Source: Spirogloea muscicola
Lineage: Eukaryota; Streptophyta; Zygnematophyceae; Spirogloeales; Spirogloeaceae
DNA: 27,049 nucleotides
Reading direction: 5' to 3'
Assembly (NCBI GenBank): GCA_009602725.1
Contig: WELB01000011.1
Location: 173,241 to 200,289 of the forward strand
The translations under genes were made by a program, and so were the position numbers. Of this stretch, positions 1 through 10,317 are shown piece after piece. Each line of letters opens with the position of its first letter. The stretch's first letter is position 1. Below the pieces are notes generated by a model that worked only from the letters and a program-made list of their open reading frames with translations, made no database searches and was not told the origin of the DNA.

Positions 1-215
1 AAGCTAACTTGGGGAGCTGGAGCGCCGCCACGAAAGCCGGAGGCCTGACTTAGAGCGCGCCCTGCACGTTGATGAAGAGCCAATGCTTGCGAGCGCTGCA
101 AACTAAGCGAGAGCCGCATTCTATAATATGCAACTAAGGCCTGCGGAATGCTGGAGTGGCCCAAGCTGCCCCCCCGACTTCGACGACGCGCATCAACCAG
201 CCGGGCCAGATGCTG
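1..215 (+). repeat. Fragment of the window's dispersed repeat family (matches 9770-9982)
   Basis: This stretch aligns by eye in the same orientation with 9770-9982. Shared landmarks are GCGCGCCC followed by GCACG (54-70 against 9822-9838), GAGCGCTGCA (92 against 9858), AGCCGC followed by TTCTATA near 112 and 9878, and CCCGACT (171 against 9939). The copies differ by many substitutions and small indels, so they are old. The family also makes up much of 7.1-12 kb. No ORF here is recognisable. The left end is cut by the window edge. Confidence 0.6.
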
Positions 216-2150
216 GAAGGGGTTCGAAGGGGATCGATCCAGGTCCGGTGGGATTCCCCATTGGCCCGCCACCGGGGGGGGGCTCCGGAAGGCCGGGAGG
301 ATCCAAGGGCGGCCGGGGCACGTGCGCCGGGCTGGGGGCCCCCCCGACGCTGCCCTTCTCCCCGTCGGTCCCGACGCTGGCCGACGGTGACGGTGCCGCC
401 CCGCTTCTGGGAATACCGCTTCCGAGAATAGCAAACAGCGAAAGAGGAGATCTGCCGGACGAGGCTGCCTGCGGGCCGCCCGTCCCCGCCGCCGCCGCAT
501 TCGCCGCCGCATTCGCCGCCGCATCCGCCGCCGCATCCGCGCCGCCGCCGCCGCCGCCGCCGCCATATGCGGCTGCAACGTGGACGCTGCTGCCGCAGGC
601 GGCGGCTCGGTAGCTCTGAACCGCTTGTCGAGACAGCAGCTGGCGGTCCCCATAAGTTGCGCGGTGGTGCCTACCCTTGCGCTGTGTCCGGCGCCCAGGA
701 CTCTGGCCTCGCCTTGGAGCTCCGGCATCATGCTTCACGATTGGCTGCGCCCCCGCAGCCTCCTCACTCTGGTTCACAGTGTGAAGCACTTGCGCATTGA
801 TGTCACATCTGTCTCCACATCCGTCTCCTTCCTGGACTCTGTGACTCTACAAAACGTGGCTGCAAAACCTTTCTCCAGAGCAAGTGTACTCAGCCACCCT
901 GATGTGTAAGCTTTATTCAATACTATATGATGTCCTGTTTGATGTGTCCAATTGTGAATGCCCTCTTCAATGTTAATTTGTGAACGGCGATGTGGAAATG
1001 CACCGAGCAATGTTGAAGGCAAGGCCAAGGTACGTCTCTGGCAGCAAAGCGACTCACGTCAATCACGGCGTCTGGGCTCGGTGTGCAAATCAACGGCGTC
1101 TGTGCACGTTGTGCAGCATTCTTGGCACCGCACCAAGCCCATTATTGTATAGGATGGTTTTCCTGGCTGTGTCGACTGATTTCAATGGACCTGTAGCCAA
1201 TTCTTATTTGCATGATCGACATCACACATGCGGATTCCCTTGACCTTGCAACCGACCTTGCAACAGTCACTCTTATCAAGACTCGGGCTCTTAAAATAGA
1301 CAATGGCTGTGAGAGCAGCCGGCGAGGTATGACCGGTTGCTGTTAAACGACGAGAAGAGAAGGACATATATCACCTGTTAACAAGGAGTGTGCATCACTT
1401 ATGCCAAGTCATATCTGAGCAAATCAGCTCGACCTGTTGCACTTGCCCTTGCTAAGCCATGCCACCGGCTAGGGCATGTTCAGAGCAATTTTGACAGCCT
1501 GCTTTTGTACTTCTGGGTTTGCCTTGCCACTTGAAACATTTCTTGCTAGGTGCCTCCTGGCAGTCCACATCAATCAAAGCGACATAATGCTCCTGTGCCA
1601 TGCCGCTCCTCTGCATATATTGTCAAACCTCACCCATAAACGCAGCCCAAGACTAGCATGCAACTTCCAGCATCGAGATATGTGAGAGGAAGCACCTGCG
1701 CACCTCACTCTCCTTCACAAAGTGCATGGAACAGTAACCACTGCAATTGTGCACTAGCATTCAACTTCCAATCGCGTGGCACACCAGCACACCCAGCTAG
1801 CGAGCAGCTAGAGAGCCTAACGCGTTTTATAAAAGCTGCACATCTAAGGAGATGCTTGGAATAAACCTAGGCTACACATAATAATTTCATCAATCTTCAC
1901 TCTACCGGAGGCGTGCTCCTACTGTGTCACAGCATCTGTGGATTGCTGGCAGCACCACCAAGCCTGCCTAAGTTCGGCGCTAAAGTTGGCGGTGCCGTGA
2001 ATGGGTAAGCTGAAAGCAGCCGCGGAAAATTTGGCATGTCACTTGAGAGCGGCAATTTTGCCCAGGCACCCAGGCCGGGGACTCAACTCATGGGCACTGT
2101 GTGTATGGCTCCGCAGAAGTGGTGGAACTGTCAAGGAAGTGGTCAGGTAC
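216..2150. other. Long stretch without a recognisable gene
   Basis: Only short, compositionally driven ORFs occur here, the longest being antisense Gly/Ala/Pro-rich reading through the GCC tract. None resembles a known family and I found no convincing splice-linked exons. The part nearest 2150 is the downstream flank of the minus-strand EF-G gene. No tRNA- or rRNA-like segment was recognised. A short match near 1302-1325 to the sub-repeats at 11.0 kb (TGGCTGTGAGAG) is too short to interpret. Confidence 0.5.
488..566. repeat. GCC-rich minisatellite followed by a GCC microsatellite
   Basis: About four imperfect 12-bp units of the form GCCGCCGCATTC (later units CATCC) run from 488 to 540, followed by a GCC run to about 566. 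The repeat keeps all frames open, so it produces artefactual Ala/Gly/Pro-rich ORFs on both strands. There is no sign that it is translated. Confidence 0.85.
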
Positions 2151-5100
2151 CTAAGCAGCCGTGGCGCTGGCAGAGCGGCTGGCGGCGATTTGGGTCTGAA
2201 TGTGCTGCGGCACGACGTCAAATTTGGCAAGCTGCATCGTGTACTGCGCGCGGCCCTTGGTCATGCCCCGCAGGTTGCTCACATAATTGAACATCTCAGA
2301 CAGCGGCACAAGTCCGTCCACCACCTAGAGCAACGATCCCCATGCAGCACACTGCCAGTCAGTGTCATTCTTAAGCTCCTAGGCCTTGACAAAAGCCAGC
2401 AACTGGAGTAGACCCTGCTTTGGTGGTCTATCATGCTCCTAACACCGAGCCTGGGACAGGGATGATCTGCCAATGATGATGATTCTTGTGGGGACAGCAA
2501 TGACATAGCCGCTCATCAAAACCCCGCCTTGACAATCACAGCACGCAGAGGATGTGGCTTGCCAGCACCTTCATGCCGCCGGGCTTGTCACCAAAGCTCT
2601 CAATCTGACCACGGCGTGAGTTGAGGTCGCCAATCACATCGCCCATGTGGTCCTCAGGTGTGACTACCTCCACCTGCGCCACTGCACCCAGTCAGCGGCT
2701 GATACTCGCCAATGGGCTGATACTTGCCTCCTCAAACCATGGGACAATGCAAGTATGTTCTTGAAGGTAAAAAGCTGAGGATTAATTGTAAGTCCCAATT
2801 TCTAACTCTCAGACTTAGAGGCCACAGTGAGGTGGCGGAAGACTTAGAGGCCTGTCAGATGTCTCAGGCACCGTAAGCAGGCTACGAAAATGCATCTTCC
2901 AGTAAGCATCAGCACTTAAGGCTCACTCAGCACTCAAGGCTCCCTTTCCATCAAGAGTCCAGCCACACGCCCTGGCAAGCACTGTGGACGGCAGCAAGAT
3001 GCTCGCCAGCTCCTACATCTAATCATGTGTCTACCACCTCAAATGGCTAGCAGGTAGACCAAAGACAACACAATAACATTCACCCTGATAGTACATATAC
3101 CAAGTAAGTAACGTCTGAACCTTCTATAAACTTGCACCCTGCACCCTGAGTGCTGATTTTACTAGTCTTTGCCATATGTCCACGACCTGATTCTCCTTTG
3201 CACCACAAGAGTGCCTACTTGGAGTGACTAGCATGTGAATTTTAGACAGCACCGTAACAGCTGGACTGACCCTACACATACCAAGCACCTGTACCATGCA
3301 TCCAGATCCATGATTTAAGCTTGCACCCTGAGTCATGCTTCGACATGAATTTTAGGGGTTTACGGTGAGTGACTGTGGGTGGTGACAAAAACTGAACCTC
3401 AAGACAATCTAAATTGCACAGTTATACTATACTACTAGCTTACAAATGCAGACAGCCAGGCAGCGAGAAGGCTAACCTTCATGATGGGCTCAAGGAGCTT
3501 AGGGCCGGCACGCGAGACGCCATCCTTGAAAGCGCCGCGCGCTGCCAGCTGGAAGGCAAGCACGCTTGAGTCCACTTCGTGATACGATCCGTCAGTGAGT
3601 ACCGCGCGCACGTCCACGACTGGGTAACCCGCCAGCACACCATTCGACATGCACTCCTCCAAACCCTGTCCAGCACTCATCCAAAGGTTTGTCAAAGGCA
3701 AGCATGTACATAATAAACTATATCAAGCATAAGTTGATGGCCGTTCACCTGCACTGATGCCAATCTGCAAGCTTGCCGTCTCTGCTGCAGATCGAGCAGG
3801 TGTTACGTCAGGGTCCAGTGTTGGGGAAGAACGGCAACTGACTGACCTTAACAACGCCAGGGACATACTCCTTGGGCACTGTACCACCCTTGATCTCGGA
3901 CTTGAACTCATACCCGCTGCCAGCCTCAAGCGGCTCGAAGCGAATCTCCACCTCAGCAAACTGACCCTGGCCGCCTGACTGTTTCTTATGCGTATACTTG
4001 ACGGTGACCTGTTTTGAGATGCTCTCACGGTAATTCACCTGCGGTGCGCCCACATTGGCCTCCACCTGCAAGGACTCCCAGTTGACAATGAACGGCCTTC
4101 ATTTGCATATTCGAGCTAGAAAGTAATTGTGCATTTGTGGGAACTCGACTAAAAGTTGAAAGATCTACATCAAGGATTGGTACGTTCAATACTGAAGAAG
4201 AAGAAATCAGGGTGGCGTTGTCTCAATCAAGTAAGAGAGAGCTGCCACAGCGGTGGTGCCGCGTAGCAGGTGGAGCTTGCTGCAGCTGCAGCGCACCTTG
4301 AACTCGCGCTTGAGGCGATCGACGATGATCTCCAAGTGCAGCTCGCCCATGCCCTCAATGACCGTCTGGTTGGTTTCTTCATCACGCGAGAAGTGGAACG
4401 AGGGGTCCTCCTGTGCAAGCTTGATGAGCCCGTTGGCCATGCGGTCCACGTCCGCCTTTGTCTTGGGCTCAATAGCAACCTTTATGACAGGCTCTGGGAA
4501 GTCCATGCGCTCCAGGATCACTGGCGAGTCGGCGTCGCAAATTGTCTCGCCAGTGATTGTGTCCTTAAGGCCAGCGACAGCAACAATGTCACCCGTACGC
4601 GCGCCCTTGATGTCCTCCCTCGAGTTGGCATGCATCTCGAGCAGGCGCCCAATACGCTCCTTCTTGTTCTTGTTGGAGTTAAGAACGTACGTGCCAGCTG
4701 TGAGCACACCCGAATACACACGAACGAACGTCAACGACCCCACAAATGGGTCTGTCATGATCTTGAACGCCAGGCCCGAGAAGGGCTCCTCATCGCTCGG
4801 CTTCCTCTCCACCACCTTCTCGGCGTCGTCCATATCAGTACCCTGGCCGACCGCAACAAAACAGGCCCACAGCTGAAGTAAGCTGCACAGCCATGTGCAC
4901 ACACCGCCACCTGGCTTTTGATACCACCAATTTGTTTGCCAGGGCCAGGGTTATTGGCATTAGCTTGGGATTAGGGTCACTAGTTCAGCCTTGGCTTTGG
5001 CCAAAAGAATCAGAGACTTGAGTACAGAAGACAGACTACATTGGTCTGCTGCCAACCTGCATAGGGGGAACATCAAGTGGCGAGGGAAGGTAGTCCACGA

Positions 5101-6105
5101 CGGCATCCAGGAGGGGCTGCACGCCCTTGTTCTTGAATGCCGAGCCACACAGCACAGGCACGAAGCGAGCGCCGATTGTGCCACTGCGGATGAGCTTCTT
5201 GAGCTCCGCCTCCGGGGGTTCCTGGCCTTCCATCAAGAATGCCTCCATGGCTGCATCATCCAGCTCCACCGCCGCCTCCACCAGCGCGGCACGGTACTCT
5301 GCCGCCTGGTCCTGCAGGCCAAAGTCCACCTTGCGGCTGGTTGTCAAAGCTAATTAAATTGTCATCATTGAAGGCTATCCGTGCTGCCACAGTCACAATC
5401 ACTATGCGGTGGCAAAATAAAGGAGGGGAGCAAAATCCAGGGGCGCACCGCAAGATCAGCAGGAATATCCTTATACTCGAACTTTGCACCGAGCTCCTCA
5501 CCACTCCACACAATCGCCTTCATCTTCACCAGGTCCACCACACCCTGGAACGTGTCCTCGGATCCTATCGGGAGCTGCAAGTTGCAAGAAATTGTCAGGT
5601 TTGACGGTCAAAGGCTCGCAAGCAGCGGGGAGATAGGAGATAGGAAGGGCAATGCAGGGTGAGGGTGAACAGACGACTGCAGGAGCAGGCCAGCAGCAGA
5701 ATGTGGCAAGCAGCCATAGACCTGGAGAACGAGCGGGTTGGCGCCAAGGTTGCTGACGATCATGTCGCGGGTGCGGAAGAAGTTGGCGCCAAGGCGGTCC
5801 ATCTTGTTGACAAAGCAGATGCGGGGCACGCCGTATTTATCCGCTTGCCGCCACACAGTCTCCGACTGCGGCTCCACGCCTGCAACCGAGTCGAAGAGGC
5901 AGATGGCACCGTCCAGCACGCGCAGAGCGCGCTCCACCTGCATGCACCGAAAGCGCGGCAAGGTGAGCAAAGGCCGTCGCCAAGGACGACCAGCACAGCG
6001 GCACCACGCAGCAACTTCTGGCGGCCAGAACCACCAGCAGCGGCGCACCGGCGGAGGCCAGGTCAAAGCCCTGGACCGACGGTGAAGGCAGATGGCGAAG
6101 AGTCG

Positions 6106-6142
<37 letters not shown>

Positions 6143-6260
6143 TATGCGGCAGCACACTGCACGCACCTCCAGCGTGAAGTCCACGTGGCCGGGCGTGTCG
6201 ATGATGTTTATGCGCGTGTCGTTCCACGCGCAGGTCGTGGCGGCGGACGTGATGGTGATG

Positions 6261-6293
<33 letters not shown>

Positions 6294-6735
6294 GTCGCCG
6301 TGCCCTCGTGTACCTCGCCGATCTTGTAGCTCTTGCCCGTGTAGAAGAGCACGCGCTCCGTCGTCGTCGTCTTGCCCGCATCGATGTGCGCCATGATCCC
6401 GATGTTGCGGTAGTCCTTGAGGTCCGTCGCCCGCGTCTCGCCTGTAAGCGCGGCCAACCACGGCTTCCCCCCTCCGCCCGTCAGAGCCATGGCAGCCTCG
6501 ACGACTCTGTCACAGTCGGACGCTGCTTGTCGAGGCGCCAGATCTGTGAGGCGGCGCAGTGCGGCACTGGATGTGCGCGGCGGCTCACCAGAACCAGCGG
6601 AGCAGGTCACGGTGGCGCGACGCTTGCCGGAGCCGCCGCCGCCGTCGCCGCCGCCGCCGCCGCCGCCGCTGCCGNGCGGGCGATGCCGGCGGCGGCGGCG
6701 GCGGCGCGGGCCAGGAGCGGCGCGGCGGCGGCCAT
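2151..6735 (-). CDS. SCO1: Chloroplast translation elongation factor G
   Basis: This GTPase translocates tRNA and mRNA on the plastid ribosome. Exons by descending coordinate are 6735-6167, 5937-5722, 5574-5449, 5329-5057, 4842-4297, 4065-3847, 3665-3477, 2673-2569 and 2324-2151. All eight introns are phase 0 with GT-AG ends, and the product is about 805 residues, a little above the usual size. Visible are the P-loop AHIDAGKTT (about residue 116), switch II DTPGH, NKMD for guanine recognition and CGSAFKNKG. Domains II to V follow ([60 protein letters not shown]). The long Ala/Gly/Arg-rich N-terminus ending in a VTCSA-like site fits a plastid transit peptide, and the core is plastid-type rather than mitochondrial. 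The start is the first in-frame ATG of the Ala-rich leader. As assembled, that leader is one base out of frame with the rest, with an N (6675) lying between. Confidence 0.96.
2674..3476 (-). other. Intron 7 of chloroplast EF-G (803 nt, longest in the gene)
   Basis: The donor is AAG|GTTAGC at 3477/3476 and the acceptor is GCGCAG| before 2673. Several small local duplications are visible: GGCTGATACT twice near 2697-2730, ACTTAGAGGCC near 2814 and 2840, AAGGCTC near 2918 and 2936, and TTGCACCCTG at 3123 and 3322. No internal gene is evident. Confidence 0.8.
6109..6138. repeat. (GA)15 microsatellite in EF-G intron 1
   Basis: This is an uninterrupted GA run. On the sense (minus) strand of EF-G it reads CT and lies about 30 nt inside the intron from the donor at 6166, so it is not the branch-proximal pyrimidine tract of the acceptor at 5938. 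Confidence 0.95.
6675..6675. other. Single-base assembly ambiguity inside the EF-G leader
   Basis: One N sits inside a GCC/GGC repeat in the first exon. The initiator ATG (6735) and the conserved reading frame downstream (for example the GTG codon at 6610-6608) are 125 nt apart. One extra base, or two fewer, would restore a continuous frame. The N probably marks an unresolved repeat length, not a real frameshift. Confidence 0.8.
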
Positions 6736-7104
6736 GGCTGCGGCGGTCGTGGGAGCTGCCGGCGGCTCTTCGCCGGGACGATGGTGATGACGAGAAATGA
6801 GCGGGGAGACAGCGGTTGCTAATAGTAAATGGAATGACCGGGGGGGGTGAGAGTGGGGTTGGCCCCTACGAGGAGAGGTCCCGGGCAAGCCGATCATATG
6901 CCGCCGGGGAGGGAGGGAGTGGAGGGAGGGTGGCCAGCGCCCCCGTGGCCGTCGATGTGCCACGGGACGGGCGGGTGCCGTGGTGCGAGATCTTCGGGAT
7001 TGATAATCTGATGTTTGGATGCTTTTGCCAAAGCTCCATAGATCCGCAAATGGGGAAGGAAGGCGCGGCGGTGCGCACTGAACGGAGGCGAGGCCGAAGC
7101 AAGG
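6736..7104 (-). promoter_or_regulatory. Upstream region of EF-G (5' leader and presumed promoter)
   Basis: About 370 bp separates the EF-G ATG from the first transposon-like block. The part near the gene is GC-rich, with a G run at 6840-6847 and GGGA-rich stretches near 6907-6930. No TATA box or other element stands out. The strand given is that of EF-G. That it acts as the promoter is inferred only from position. Confidence 0.4.
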
Positions 7105-7830
7105 AAATTTCGTGTATAGGAAACAAATGTAGGCCAAATGGCCAAGTACACAGGCAAGCACATCTAAAGATCCACATGACCTACAGCAGATTGACCCGCT
7201 CAAGAAACACGAGTCAAAACATAAAGGTCACTAATCGATGCATGAATACTAGATGCCAGACCAACTAGAGCTCGCCCAGCTTTCTGGTGCAAGGCACTAG
7301 CCTGAGCACGCGGCAAACAGGCTGAAACTCGTCGTCGCAAGAGCGACAGATATGCAGCTGGCAAGCCCATCTCAGCCGGAAACACATCTGCACGTCGAGT
7401 GTAGCCTAGATTGGCAATGTTTTGAAGCAGTGTAGAAACGAGGACCCAGACAGCCATAGATGTCGATTGCCACTGGCAGGAGCTGATCGCATTGGGGGTA
7501 AGCGGAGTAGTGCCGCAGATTTCTTTGTTCTGCACCGCCCACTGCATGCCCAGCGATGTGTATCGATGCTGGGCCCTTATATGCCTCTGTAACAACAACG
7601 TCGACCAGGGCCCGTGGTCCACCACCAGGTTGCACGCCCACAATGTCAAGTGTGCGGCGAAGCAAGGAAGCCATCGTTCAGGCAAAAGGTGATGCGAAGA
7701 ATGGGGCTTCACACCCTATGCCAAAGAGAGAAGGGCTCGCCCATTGAGGATAGGGGCTGGGAGAAGCCAGCCCAAAAACGAATGAACAAAGTACGAGAAG
7801 GGGCCAAGGGAAGCACGAAAGTGTGGCTAA
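7105..7830 (-). mobile_element. Decayed transposon block, copy A
   Basis: This block aligns with 10318-11500 (copy B), and its first part with 12750-12958 (copy C). Landmarks are GGCCAAGTACA followed by GGCAAGCACATCT (7141), GCCCAGCTTTCTGGTGCA (7275), GGCAGGAGCTGATCGCA (7474), TTTCTTTGTTCTGCAC (7520) and GGCCCGTGG (7609). The minus strand carries a decayed ORF resembling a reverse-transcriptase C-terminal tail. The stretch near 7736-7810 (CCATTGAGGATAGGGGCTGG, then AAGGGGCCAAGGGAAGC) belongs to the shared 3' section and recurs near 11376-11455. The element class is inferred from that ORF; ends and target-site duplications were not identified. Confidence 0.65.
7372..7674 (-). pseudogene. Retroelement ORF remnant, RT C-terminal-tail-like (copy A)
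   Basis: The open stretch of 100 codons contains PRALVDVVVTEAYKG, an AEQRNLRHY segment and QLLPVAIDIYGCLGPRF. The order (Asp-Val-Val plus Thr, then an AE-x-RK-x-x-HY-like helix, then a P-x-A-x-x-x-YG-x-x-GP motif) is what I know from the extreme C-termini of LINE-like reverse-transcriptase polyproteins in algae and plants. No catalytic YxDD segment is present. Copy B encodes the same segment, which argues that it was once translated. Assignment rests on motif memory only. Confidence 0.5.
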
Positions 7831-7890
7831 GGTAAGGGCAAGTGAATGTACTGAGGATGCTGAAAGCCCGGCTCCATCTCTGACGTGGCC

Positions 7891-8000
7891 CCCTTATGTA
7901 GTGCCCCCCTTAGCCAACTCATTACCCCGTTACCAGGACGTCTGTAAGGCTAGGATTGGCCTCCCATTCTCACTTTCATGCGCACCGCGCGCCTCCTCTC
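7891..8000 (-). repeat. Inverted-repeat arm, left
   Basis: The reverse complement matches 9605-9740. It reads GCGCGGTGCGCATGAAAGTG, then GGGAGGCCAATCCTAGC, TGGTAACGGGG and GAGTTGGCTAAGGGGGGCAC. The right arm has GTGAAAATGAAAGTG, GAGGCCAATTCGAGC, TGGTAACGGG and GAGCTGGCTAAGGGGGACAC, with roughly 35 extra bases in the middle. A third copy at 11570-11655 lies in the same orientation as the right arm. Confidence 0.75.
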
Positions 8001-8850
8001 TGACACGGGGGTATTGAGGGCGCCCTGTCTGCCTAGCCTTTGGCTCCGTCATGAACACCTGTATGCATCTGGCTGGCATTTCACAGCCGATTCTTTCATA
8101 TCAGCAGCCGCTTTCTTTCTCTGATGTCCCACGACGCTTCGTTCAATGGGTGCACAAGCTTTGCCTCCCACCCCTGATACAAGGGCTCATGATGCCACTC
8201 GGCCCGACCGATCAGCCAGGCAAACCCCCGGGTGGTCCAAATGTGACGATATGGTCTGCTGGGACATCGCTTTCAAAGGATCAAGCGCACTTTCCAGTGG
8301 CAAACTACTGGGGCTCATGACTCGTCATACACTTGAAGCGACAAAGCAGAAGAAGCTCTTTCAAAAAAGGGGTGATGGTTGTGAAAGGTCCTCAAAAGGA
8401 GTGGACGAGGTCGCGCAAAGGTCCAAGACCAAGGCAGGTGCTTTTGCAGAGTCAGCCCACAATGCCTCCAAACAGCTCGATTAGCGCTGGTGGTCCAAAT
8501 GCCCCAGCGCAAACGGGCTAAGCAATGGGGAGGGTTTCGCGAGTTCTGCTACAGCCTGATGAAAGATTTGTGGCCCGTGCCTCAACCAGCATACGAGTGA
8601 GCTGAGGTGACCTGGGGGCGCTGATCTCAACAGGGACCAACAGAGACCGACAGGCGCTCATGCAGTACGTTATGCGCCGAGTGCGGGAAGCAAACAATTG
8701 CTAGTGAGCAGCTGGCTGCTCCAAATGATAGTGGCAAGCTGCTACATGCCGAGCCATTAGCTTCACGGAGAGAGCCTCCTGTTCCCTGAGGTATCATGCA
8801 GGATCAAGAGCATGGGATGATTCGATGCGTGCTGCTTGCGCCTTAGTCAC
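8001..8850. other. Interior of the inverted-repeat segment, left part
   Basis: No gene is recognised. Plus-strand open stretches at 8051-8320 and 8146-8484 look slightly protein-like in parts (for example NVTIWSAGTS in the first) but overlap in different frames and match nothing I know. AAGCTCTTTCAAAAAAGGGG near 8354 resembles sub-repeats in the 11.1-kb block. Confidence 0.35.
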
Positions 8851-9273
8851 CTACGGGAGAAGCTTCTCACTCATTTTTGAAAAGTGCCCAGGGTTCTGGA
8901 GATCCTGTGCCAGCCGTTCTGCACCCTTCCAGACCACTGCATCCATGATGCATCCTTCTGGAAAGTAGAAGCCGTCCATCTCATGAGCATTGGGAGGATC
9001 TGGGGTAGAGAAGCGAGGCCGTAGTTGAGATTCATAAAGTGCATCAGCTGCAAAATATCCGATGCAACTCTACAAAGGCCTCGGGTACGTGATAGATGAT
9101 GATGAGCAAAAATGACGATATGAAGACGGGCACCTAGCAATTGCCAGCGGCACATAGCTCACTCGACCACTCTCCAGGTTGGGAACGACAATTTGCAGCA
9201 GGAGGCAGTCAATGGCGGCCTCCATTACTGGCTTGCACCCTCGTGCACCTCGCTGAGATGTTGCCTGGTCCAT
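8851..9273 (-). CDS. Unrecognised small protein, two exons, one predicted membrane segment
   Basis: I do not recognise this family. Exon 1 (9273-9134) and exon 2 (9067-8851) join through a 66-nt GT-AG intron (donor AG|GTGCCC, acceptor GTAGAG|T) in matching phase 2, giving 118 residues. Visible are VVPNLESGRVSYVP leading into a hydrophobic stretch (about residues 38-56, a possible membrane helix), then RPRFSTPDPPN, MDGFYFPEG and VVWKGAERLAQDL. The sequence is of mixed composition and unlike random ORFs. It lies between inverted repeat arms in transposon debris, so it may be a captured host-gene piece or a resident small gene. A pyrimidine-rich stretch ending in CAG just after the ATG (to about 9265) could be a splice acceptor, in which case this is an internal exon and the true start is missing. 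Confidence 0.45.
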
Positions 9274-9604
9274 AGAGAGAAACACGCTTCCAGGAGAGGG
9301 CGGTGGCTGGAGAGGCCAGCTCAGAAACAAGAATGACCAAAGGGCGAAGGGGCCAAGGGATAGCGCTTACGCTAGCACAGATGGAATCAAGCAGCTACGA
9401 AACACTCAGTGACCCCTGCTAAGCATAGAGGACAGCGCGCGCTCAGTGACTGGCTCAGTGGCAGGCACAAATAAGTTGCGGCACCTGCTGCCAGGACTGC
9501 CGCCGCTCCTTCTGCAAGAGCCAGCCCAGCCTGGCGGGCGGCCTCAAGGCAGCTGCAGCAACGACACTGACGTGCCGGCCGGGCGTTCCCTGCTGCAGAG
9601 AGGT
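9274..9604. repeat. Repeat-family block (related to 11330-11570)
   Basis: The stretch resembles copy B downstream of its ORF remnant. AGAATGACC, AAGGGGCCAAGGGATAGCGC (9349) corresponds to GGGGGCCAGGGGAAGCGC (11434), and CACTCAGTGACCCCTGCTAA (9403) to CACTCAGTAACCCCTGCTAA (11494). No gene was recognised. Confidence 0.6.
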
Positions 9605-9740
9605 GTAGGAGACGCGCGGCGCGCGTGAAAATGAAAGTGAGGCCAATTCGAGCTTTATAACTTTGTGGTATTTTAATGGCCATTTGAGCTACAAAAGTTC
9701 TGGTAACGGGTCAATGAGCTGGCTAAGGGGGACACTGATA
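9605..9740 (+). repeat. Inverted-repeat arm, right
   Basis: This is the partner of 7891-8000 in opposite orientation (landmarks given there). Together the arms bound about 1.85 kb. The arm carries an AT-rich insertion (TTATAACTTTGTGGTATTTT) absent from the left arm. Confidence 0.75.
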
Positions 9741-9769
9741 TCCGCGGGTGAGCACATTCATATCTGACA

Positions 9770-9982
9770 AGCCAAGCTGAGGAGCCAGACCACCACCACG
9801 GAAGCCATCAACCTGGCCAAATGCGCGCCCAGCACGCTGGTTATTGCGAGTGCCGGGAGCGCTGCAGACTCAATAGAAGCCGCTTTCTATAGCAAGCAAC
9901 GATTGCCTACGGGACGCTAGAATGCCTAAGCTACCCGCCCGACTACGTCGGCGAGCATCGACAGGTCGTGCCAGGCTATGGA
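9770..9982 (+). repeat. Second copy of the block found at 1-215
   Basis: This aligns with 1-215 (landmarks given there) and directly follows the right inverted arm. In this family the two blocks may therefore be neighbouring parts of one longer element. Confidence 0.6.
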
Positions 9983-10317
9983 GGAGGGAAGACCACTTTG
10001 TTCCACAGCCGCCATTTATCATCTATGGCGTATGGGAAGAAGTCGGCCCGGGGTGGTCCTTATTTTGTCTCCCCCTTCTTCTCCGCATGATGCGTCGCGC
10101 AGCCTCAATTGCACAGAGAGAGTGGAAAGTAGTACCGCCGCCGGCGGTAAGGGCGGCGCAGGTCGTGGTGGCGACCACCACGGGCCGCTGCTGTGTAGGA
10201 GCTGAACAGTGCTAGCTACCGCGGCTGATCTTCCGGAGGCAGCAAGCAAGTACGTGGTTCCACAGTCTTCTCGCTGTTGCTGACCGCGCGTTGGAAGCTT
10301 TTCAAAACAGAGCAGCT
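9983..10317. other. Interval between repeat blocks
   Basis: No gene is recognised. Short overlapping ORFs on both strands (for example 10019-10411 minus) have no family resemblance. A short GC-rich dyad lies near 10161-10182 (GTGGTGGCGACCACCAC). Confidence 0.4.

Noticed and set aside
221-232. GGTTCGAAGGGG, resembling a tRNA T-loop
   Set aside because: The flanks give no T-stem, D-arm or acceptor stem at the right distances.
193-789. 198-codon minus-strand ORF and overlapping plus-strand ORFs
   Set aside because: They are Ala/Gly/Pro-rich, produced by the GCC minisatellite that keeps several frames open, with no conserved motif and no splice-linked partner exons.
4253-4881. Two overlapping plus-strand ORFs of over 200 codons
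   Set aside because: They are antisense shadows of EF-G exon 5, whose product is strongly conserved on the minus strand.
6092-6787. Plus-strand ORF of 231 codons
   Set aside because: It is an antisense shadow of EF-G exon 1, running through the GA and GCC repeats and the N.
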